The notes beneath the pieces were generated by a model, which was given only the letters and a program-made list of their open reading frames with translations, searched no databases and was not told the DNA's origin. A stretch of 12,509 bases of DNA from positions 1 through 12,509 of the forward strand of contig JANWIS010000069.1 in NCBI GenBank assembly GCA_025449775.1, written 5' to 3'. Made by a program: the position numbers and the translations under genes. The stretch comes from Ignavibacteriaceae bacterium. Lineage in GTDB: Bacteria > Bacteroidota > Ignavibacteria > Ignavibacteriales > Ignavibacteriaceae. The stretch's first letter is position 1; every line of letters begins with the position of its first letter. Shown here one piece after another: positions 7,748 to 12,509 of this stretch.

Positions 7748-8683
7748 ATGATTGAAGAGAAATTAAGACTTGAAGATTTATTAAAATCTGCACCTGTTGT
7801 TGATGACTCTGAATTAGTTAATGAAATTGCAATCATTGGTGCAGGAATAATGGGGCAGGGAATTGCACAAACTATTTCTGCCGCCGGACTTGATGTTCTT
7901 ATCATTGAGAAAAATGATAAGATGCTCAAAAAAGCCAAATCGATGCTTTCAGAAAGTATAGATCGCGAAATCAAACGATGGGCGATGACTAATTCTGATA
8001 AAAAAACAATTTTCAGCCGTATTAAATGGGAAACAAACTTTGACAATATTTCTGATCGTGATCTAATCATCGAAGCTGTTTATGAAGATCTCGATCTTAA
8101 GGTTGATATTTTTTCTCAGCTCGATAAAAAAGCAAAAAAAGATTGCATATTTGTTTCCAACACTTCCACACTAAGTCTAACAAAAATTGCTGAGACAACA
8201 AGCAGACCTGAAAAAGTAATCGGTCTTCATTTTTTGAATCCGGTTCCCAAAATACCTGTTGTCGAAGTTGTCAAATGCCTTCATACATCTGCAGAAACAA
8301 CTGTAAAAGTTAAATCTTTTATTTCACAGATCGGTAAGACACCGGTTGAAGTTTATGAGTATCCGGGTTTTGTTACAACTCGGGCGATTGTCCCTCTGCT
8401 TAATGAAGCTATGTATATTCTTATGGAAGGAATTGCAACTGTAAAAGATATTGATACCGCTATAAAGCTTGGTTACAATTTTCAGATGGGTCCTCTTGAG
8501 CTTGCAGATAGTATGGGGCTTGATGAAGTGCTTGCCTGGATGGAAACTCTCTGGAAAACTCTTGGAGAAGCAAGGTACCGTGCTTGTCCGATATTACGAA
8601 AATTGGTTCGTGAAAGGAAACTCGGAAAGAAAAGTGGTGAAGGTTTCTATAAATACGATGAACATGGAAATATGATAGATTAA
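7748..8683 (+). CDS. 3-hydroxyacyl-CoA (3-hydroxybutyryl-CoA) dehydrogenase
   Basis: This enzyme interconverts 3-hydroxyacyl-CoA and 3-oxoacyl-CoA with NAD(H), in beta-oxidation or butyrate-type fermentation. The 311-residue product has a Rossmann GAGIMG motif (G31, G33, G36), and E54 at the end of the second strand suggests NAD. SNTSTLS carries S140, GLHFLNP carries H161, and VVEVV gives E173, the catalytic His-Glu pair. The C-terminal helical domain contains MGPLELAD and KLGKKSGEGFYKY. The usual PGFxxNR asparagine is replaced: PGFVTTR has T211. About 25 N-terminal residues precede the first strand, making it longer than the usual roughly 282. No other in-frame ATG exists before M35, so the extension appears real. 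AGGA at 7736-7739, eight bases upstream, supports the start. Acetate kinase follows after 32 bases. Chain-length preference cannot be read from the sequence. Confidence 0.93.
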   Translation: MIEEKLRLEDLLKSAPVVDDSELVNEIAIIGAGIMGQGIAQTISAAGLDVLIIEKNDKMLKKAKSMLSESIDREIKRWAMTNSDKKTIFSRIKWETNFDNISDRDLIIEAVYEDLDLKVDIFSQLDKKAKKDCIFVSNTSTLSLTKIAETTSRPEKVIGLHFLNPVPKIPVVEVVKCLHTSAETTVKVKSFISQIGKTPVEVYEYPGFVTTRAIVPLLNEAMYILMEGIATVKDIDTAIKLGYNFQMGPLELADSMGLDEVLAWMETLWKTLGEARYRACPILRKLVRERKLGKKSGEGFYKYDEHGNMID

Positions 8684-8715
8684 ATTTATTTTCAATTTAA
8701 AAGAAAAGTTATAGA

Positions 8716-9924
8716 ATGAAAATCCTGGTTTTAAATTGCGGCAGTTCATCAATTAAATATCAATTCATTGATACCGAAACAGAAACTGCACTTGCAAAAG
8801 GTAATATTGAACGTATCGGAATGACAGGAGCTGTGTTATCACATTTAAGATTTGATGGCGACAGCATTAAAATAGCCGGTGAAATTCTTGATCATAAAAT
8901 GGCGATCGAATATGTAATCGCCGTTCTGATGAGTAAAAATCATGGTGTAATTGAAGATGCAAAAGAAATTGATGCAGTCGGTCATCGTGTTGTTCACGGT
9001 GGTGAATCATTCACGAGTTCGGTTCTGATTAATGCCGAAGTTTTAAAAGCTTTAGAAGATAATATTGAACTTGCACCACTTCACAATCCTCCTAATATAA
9101 AAGGTATCCAGGCAGTCACAAGATTATTACCAAAAATTCCGCAAGTAGCTGTGTTTGATACAGCATTTCATTCTAAAATGCCTCCGCGTGCGTACTTGTA
9201 TGGAATTCCTTTTGAGTTATATAAAAAATATCAAATTAGGCGGTATGGATTTCACGGGACTTCTCATCTTTATGTTTCTCAGAAAGCTTCTGATGTAATT
9301 GGAAAAGATATCAGCGAATTAAAAATCATTACAGCTCATCTTGGAAATGGATGCAGTATGGCAGCAGTTGATTGTGGTGTTTCAATAGATACTACTATGG
9401 GATTTACTCCACTTGAAGGTTTATTGATGGGAACACGAAGTGGTGATTTGGACCCTTCATTAATTCTCTATGTAATGGGCAAAGAAGGATTAACTTTAAA
9501 TGAAGCCGGAACTTTACTTAATAAACATTCAGGATTAATTGGTATAAGCGGAGAAAGTAGTGACATGCGGGAAATACTGACATCTGCAAAAGACGGACAA
9601 AAGAGATCAGTCTATGCATTTGAAATATTCTGTTACAGGATAAAGAAATTTATTGGAGCCTATACTGCTGCGATGGGCGGACTTGATGTTCTTGTTTTTA
9701 CCGGTGGTGTTGGAGAGAATGCGGCAGAAGTAAGAGAAGAAGTTTGCAACAATATGGAGTATCTCGGGATTAAGCTTGATAAATCGAAGAATGAAAATAA
9801 GGAATTGTTGATATCATCAAATAATTCCAAAGTAAAAGTGCTAAGAATTCCTACCAACGAAGAACTTGTTATTGCAATTGATACTGAAAAAATTGTAGGC
9901 GAGCTAGTTCCTAAATTAGAATAA
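8716..9924 (+). CDS. ackA: Acetate kinase
   Basis: Acetate kinase interconverts acetyl phosphate plus ADP with acetate plus ATP, usually beside phosphotransacetylase, in the cytosol. The 402-residue product has the family length. It begins MKILVLNCGSSSIKY, with N7 in the first phosphate-binding loop, and carries R91 (GHRVVHGG), D148 (FDTAFH), H180 (RYGFHGTSH), R241 (GTRSGD) and E383 (PTNEEL). These correspond almost residue for residue to the catalytic positions described for the Methanosarcina thermophila enzyme. FTGGVGEN (328-335) is the adenine-side motif. The ATG at 8716 has only a purine-rich AAGAAAAG stretch upstream. Neighbours are hydroxyacyl-CoA dehydrogenase (32-base gap) and an SDR (56-base gap), giving a possible operon. 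No phosphotransacetylase gene is visible in the window. Confidence 0.97.
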   Translation: MKILVLNCGSSSIKYQFIDTETETALAKGNIERIGMTGAVLSHLRFDGDSIKIAGEILDHKMAIEYVIAVLMSKNHGVIEDAKEIDAVGHRVVHGGESFTSSVLINAEVLKALEDNIELAPLHNPPNIKGIQAVTRLLPKIPQVAVFDTAFHSKMPPRAYLYGIPFELYKKYQIRRYGFHGTSHLYVSQKASDVIGKDISELKIITAHLGNGCSMAAVDCGVSIDTTMGFTPLEGLLMGTRSGDLDPSLILYVMGKEGLTLNEAGTLLNKHSGLIGISGESSDMREILTSAKDGQKRSVYAFEIFCYRIKKFIGAYTAAMGGLDVLVFTGGVGENAAEVREEVCNNMEYLGIKLDKSKNENKELLISSNNSKVKVLRIPTNEELVIAIDTEKIVGELVPKLE

Positions 9925-9980
9925 ATACTTTATTTTAATTCCTGCCAACAAATCACCTTTAAAAATCTCTGGAAAAAATT

Positions 9981-10772
9981 ATGGATACCGGCTTAAAGGA
10001 TATGACCGTACTGGTTACTGCTTCAAGTAAAGGAATCGGAAAAGCAGTTGCAGAATGTTTTGCTGCTGAAGGAAGCAAAATTGCAATCTCATCACGATCA
10101 AAAGAAAATCTTCTCTCAACTTCCAAAGATATTAAAACAAAATACGGTACAGATCCTTTCTGGTCAGTTTGTGATCTTAATAAGCAGAAAGATATTGAGC
10201 ATACATTCAATGCAGTGATAGATCATTTCGGAAGTGTTGATATTTTAGTGAACAATTGCGGTGGGCCTGAGCCGGGATTGTTTCATAAACTTGATGACAA
10301 TCAGTGGGAAAATGCTTACGAACATGTTTTACTAAGCGCTGTTCGATTTTCTCGACTTGCATTACCGGGAATGATTGCAAAGAACCGTGGTCGTATTATA
10401 AATCTTACTTCAATTACTGTGAAGCAGCCGCTTGATAATTTAATATTATCAAATTCATTTCGTGCTGCTGTAACCGGATTTACTAAATCACTAAGCAATG
10501 AAGTTGCCAAGTACAATATTACAGTAAATAATATTGCACCTGGAATGACACTGACTGGTCGACTTTACGAACTTGCAGTTGTTGAAGCCAAAGAGAGTGG
10601 AAAATCTCACGAGGAAGTTCTTGTTGAGATGTCAAAACGGATTCCGATGAACAGACTTGCTAGACCTGAAGAGATTGCTTCTGTTGTTGTATTTCTTGCT
10701 TCAAAGCAGGCAGGATATGTTACCGGCAATACAATCCAGGTTGACGGAGGTTTTACAAAAGGAATTTTTTAA
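9981..10772 (+). CDS. Atypical SDR-family oxidoreductase lacking YxxxK
   Basis: The 263-residue protein has the overall fold of FabG-like short-chain dehydrogenases/reductases. It shows a TASSKGIG dinucleotide loop (13-20), R39 after the second strand (compatible with NADP(H)), NNCGG (91-95) in place of NNAG, S144 in NLTSIT, NNIAPG (183-188) and a C-terminal GNTIQVDGG. The expected Tyr-x-x-x-Lys pair is absent. In LSNSFRAAVTG the Tyr position is S157 and the Lys position is R161. This resembles the SDR-like subgroup described as BKR_like_SDR_like, which departs from the catalytic tetrad, so it is probably a family trait rather than decay. The reaction is unknown, and it could be a non-canonical reductase or a binding protein. 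The ATG at 9981 has only a weak GGAAA nearby. The gene lies between ackA and the FAD dehydrogenase on the same strand. Confidence 0.9.
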   Translation: MDTGLKDMTVLVTASSKGIGKAVAECFAAEGSKIAISSRSKENLLSTSKDIKTKYGTDPFWSVCDLNKQKDIEHTFNAVIDHFGSVDILVNNCGGPEPGLFHKLDDNQWENAYEHVLLSAVRFSRLALPGMIAKNRGRIINLTSITVKQPLDNLILSNSFRAAVTGFTKSLSNEVAKYNITVNNIAPGMTLTGRLYELAVVEAKESGKSHEEVLVEMSKRIPMNRLARPEEIASVVVFLASKQAGYVTGNTIQVDGGFTKGIF

Positions 10773-10790
10773 ACTTTGATCTGAATAATT

Positions 10791-10807
10791 TCCCCATAGT
10801 AAGGGGA
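10791..10807 (+). promoter_or_regulatory. Small hairpin over the ribosome-binding site
   Basis: TCCCC (10791-10795) pairs with GGGGA (10803-10807) across a seven-base loop, and the 3' arm includes most of the Shine-Dalgarno-like AAGGGG at 10801-10806, five bases before the ATG at 10812. Formed in mRNA, it could mask the ribosome-binding site of the FAD dehydrogenase gene. The pairing is read directly; a regulatory role is inference, as five base pairs may occur by chance. Confidence 0.35.
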
Positions 10808-10811
10808 CAAT

Positions 10812-12374
10812 ATGAAAAAACAAATTGAACTAAAACTCTATCCTGAACAGCTGGATCTTCCAAATATACTTCTTGAGAAGTCTTCTCAACTCCTTAAGAT
10901 TGATAAAGAAAAAATCTCAGCAGTCATCCCCATAAAACGATCCATCGATGCAAGAAAAAATAATGTTGTGTTTCATTATCTCGTCGAAGCATTTATTGAT
11001 GAAACACCTTCTGGTCAACAAAGAATAATTAATTACACACCTGTTGATTCAAATAAGAAAGTAATAATTGTGGGATTTGGCTCCGGCGGAATGTTTGCAG
11101 CTTTACGATTAATTGAACTTGGAATAAAACCAATCGTGATTGAAAGAGGTAAAGATGTTCAATCAAGAAGAAGAGATTTAAAAGCTATTCACCAGGAACA
11201 TATTGTTAACCCGGATTCAAATTATTGTTTTGGAGAAGGAGGAGCGGGAACTTACAGCGACGGAAAGCTTTATACACGGTCAACAAAACGCGGTGATGTA
11301 AAAAAAATCCTTGATATTTTTGTTCAGCACGGAGCTGATGCTGACATCAGGATTGATACACATCCTCACATCGGTTCAAACAAGCTTCCGAAAATTGTTG
11401 CAAACATCCGGAAAACAATAATTGATAACGGTGGTGAAATCCATTTCAATTCCCGTGTAACGGATTTTATTATTAATGAAAACAATATTATTGGTATAAA
11501 AGTAAACGATGAAATTGAGGTTTATAGTGATGCAATTATTTTATCAACTGGACATTCTGCAAGAGATATTTATCGTATTCTTCATTCAAACAAAATAAGA
11601 ATTGAACCAAAACCTTTTGCAATGGGTGTACGAATCGAGCATCCGCAGGAATTAATAAATGAAATTCAATATCATACAAAAGAAAAACATCAGAATCTTC
11701 CACCGGCTGCATATAATCTCGCCTGCAATATTGATGAAAGGGGAGTGTACTCGTTTTGCATGTGTCCCGGCGGAATAATTGTTCCGTCTGCAACTTCGCC
11801 GGGTGAAATTGTAGTTAACGGGATGTCACTTTCAAAAAGAGATTCTCCTTTTGCAAATTCCGGTTTTGTGGTTGAAGTAAATCAAAATGACTGGAAACAA
11901 TTTGAAAGCCATTCTCCATTTTCCGGGCAGATGTCCCAGGAAAGTTTAGAAAAAAAAGCATTCAGTATTGCAAATACAGGAGTGAACGGACAAAAAGCTC
12001 CGGCACAGCGTGTTACAGATTTTGTCGCAGGAAAATTTTCTTCTTCTCTACCTCAGTCTTCTTACATTCCCGGCTTATCATCAGTTCCTCTTCATGAAGA
12101 GCTTCCGAAGTTCATCACATCCCGACTTAAGAAAGCATTAAAAATATTTGATAATAAGATGAAAGGATTTTATTCCGAAGATGCAGTTATTGTTGGAGTT
12201 GAATCAAGGACAAGTTCACCGATAAGAGTTCCGAGAGAAAAGGAAACTTTAATGCACGTTGAAATGGCAGGTTTATTTCCTTGTGGTGAAGGAGCTGGAT
12301 ATGCCGGTGGAATTGTTTCTTCAGCAATTGATGGAGAGAATTGTGCTGATGCTGTGAATAAATATCTGAGTTAA
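10812..12374 (+). CDS. FAD-dependent dehydrogenase, COG2509-like, function unknown
   Basis: This 520-residue protein belongs to the large uncharacterised FAD-dependent dehydrogenases resembling COG2509. An N-terminal alpha/beta region (about 1-78, with IPIKRSIDARKN) precedes the FAD-binding Rossmann motif VGFGSGG (G88, G90, G93), with E111 in VIERG as the likely ribose-binding acid. FGEGGAGTYSDGKLYT (140-155), STGHSARDIY (245-254), an FCMCPGG segment (315-321) and a C-terminal FAD-closing FPCGEGAGYAGGIVSS (489-504) follow. These are typical of the family. The substrate is unknown. It is probably cytosolic, with no signal peptide or membrane segment. The ATG at 10812 has AAGGGG five bases upstream, possibly masked by a hairpin. 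The gene ends the plus-strand block and converges on a cupin gene 25 bases away. The flavoprotein call is firm; the physiological role is open. Confidence 0.92.
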   Translation: MKKQIELKLYPEQLDLPNILLEKSSQLLKIDKEKISAVIPIKRSIDARKNNVVFHYLVEAFIDETPSGQQRIINYTPVDSNKKVIIVGFGSGGMFAALRLIELGIKPIVIERGKDVQSRRRDLKAIHQEHIVNPDSNYCFGEGGAGTYSDGKLYTRSTKRGDVKKILDIFVQHGADADIRIDTHPHIGSNKLPKIVANIRKTIIDNGGEIHFNSRVTDFIINENNIIGIKVNDEIEVYSDAIILSTGHSARDIYRILHSNKIRIEPKPFAMGVRIEHPQELINEIQYHTKEKHQNLPPAAYNLACNIDERGVYSFCMCPGGIIVPSATSPGEIVVNGMSLSKRDSPFANSGFVVEVNQNDWKQFESHSPFSGQMSQESLEKKAFSIANTGVNGQKAPAQRVTDFVAGKFSSSLPQSSYIPGLSSVPLHEELPKFITSRLKKALKIFDNKMKGFYSEDAVIVGVESRTSSPIRVPREKETLMHVEMAGLFPCGEGAGYAGGIVSSAIDGENCADAVNKYLS

Positions 12375-12399
12375 TTAATTTTTAAAAACAATTCAAGTA

Positions 12400-12509
12400 T
12401 TACTTTAAGATTTCAACTTCTTCAGGAATGTTTAAAATCATTGTACATCCTTTCTTACTAAAGACAGCATGCTTTCCTCCGGGCGGAGTAAATAAATAAT
12501 CGCCGGCAG
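12400..12509 (-). CDS. Cupin-domain protein, C-terminal fragment
   Basis: The minus strand is open from the right edge to a TAA at 12402-12400, giving 35 residues that begin AGDYLFTPPGGKHAVF, continue SKKGCTMILNIPEE and end VEILK. The PPG-x-x-H pattern, followed by S-x-x-GC and a hydrophobic strand, is the second cupin motif, and the His is a likely metal ligand. It resembles ChrR-type cupins, which occur in anti-sigma factors and as free-standing small proteins. Only the C-terminus is present, so size, partner and role cannot be judged. It converges with the FAD dehydrogenase, whose stop lies 25 bases away. The fragment is short, but codon phase and motif agree. Confidence 0.7.
   Translation of the reverse strand, partial: AGDYLFTPPGGKHAVFSKKGCTMILNIPEEVEILK

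Noticed and set aside
8716..9924. Butyrate kinase instead of acetate kinase, given the hydroxyacyl-CoA dehydrogenase neighbour
   Set aside because: Length of 402 residues and the N7, R91, D148, H180 and R241 positions match acetate kinase; butyrate kinases are shorter, about 355.
12376..12390. AT palindromes (TTAATTAA, TTTTTAAAAA) as a terminator between convergent genes
   Set aside because: No GC-containing stem is present; such palindromes are expected in AT-rich spacers.
12400..12509. Apparent frameshift in the right-edge cupin fragment
   Set aside because: On careful re-reading of the minus strand the cupin motif and the C-terminus lie in one continuous frame.

Overview
The window looks like a chromosomal segment from an AT-rich member of the Ignavibacteria / wider Bacteroidota-Chlorobi group. 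The strongest clue is the C-terminal type IX secretion sorting domain of the large beta-propeller protein: a YPNPFNPSTTISYSLP block near 7462-7509, preceded by a PVELISFTA-type beta-sandwich domain. Supporting signs are a rhomboid protease with the C-terminal tail common in this phylum, a short DUF4296-like lipoprotein, a RecQ with an added C-terminal helix-turn-helix, TTG starts and generally weak Shine-Dalgarno signals. The assignment rests on recognising families, not on a database search.

Layout. (1) 1-2173, plus strand: the 3' part of phosphoglycerate kinase, a rhomboid intramembrane protease (TTG start, strong AAGGAG site) and a small lipoprotein whose start overlaps the rhomboid stop; this may be one transcript. 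(2) 2133-4769, minus strand: a long RecQ-family helicase that converges on the lipoprotein gene and overlaps its 3' end by 41 bases. (3) 4770-4937: a divergent intergenic region. (4) 4938-7718, plus strand: a secreted Asp-box beta-propeller protein with a T9SS signal. Its reading frame is interrupted by two nearby in-frame stops (TGA 6855-6857, TAA 6876-6878) with no change of frame. (5) 7748-12374, plus strand: four closely spaced genes for 3-hydroxyacyl-CoA dehydrogenase, acetate kinase, an atypical short-chain dehydrogenase/reductase and a large FAD-dependent dehydrogenase. (6) 12400-12509, minus strand: the C-terminal end of a cupin protein running off the right edge.

How the genes may work together. 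Phosphoglycerate kinase and acetate kinase both make ATP by substrate-level phosphorylation, and the hydroxyacyl-CoA dehydrogenase carries out an NAD-linked step of short-chain acyl-CoA metabolism. The 7748-12374 block therefore looks like fermentative or redox housekeeping. No phosphotransacetylase, thiolase or crotonase is visible, so a complete pathway cannot be claimed. The propeller protein is probably exported through the outer membrane, if it is still made.

I see no tRNA, rRNA, CRISPR array, insertion sequence or phage gene, and no defence or biosynthetic system that looks new. The points most worth a second look are the double-stop interruption of the T9SS protein, the SDR without its catalytic Tyr/Lys pair, the inserted region and added domain in RecQ, and a small hairpin over the ribosome-binding site of the FAD dehydrogenase.
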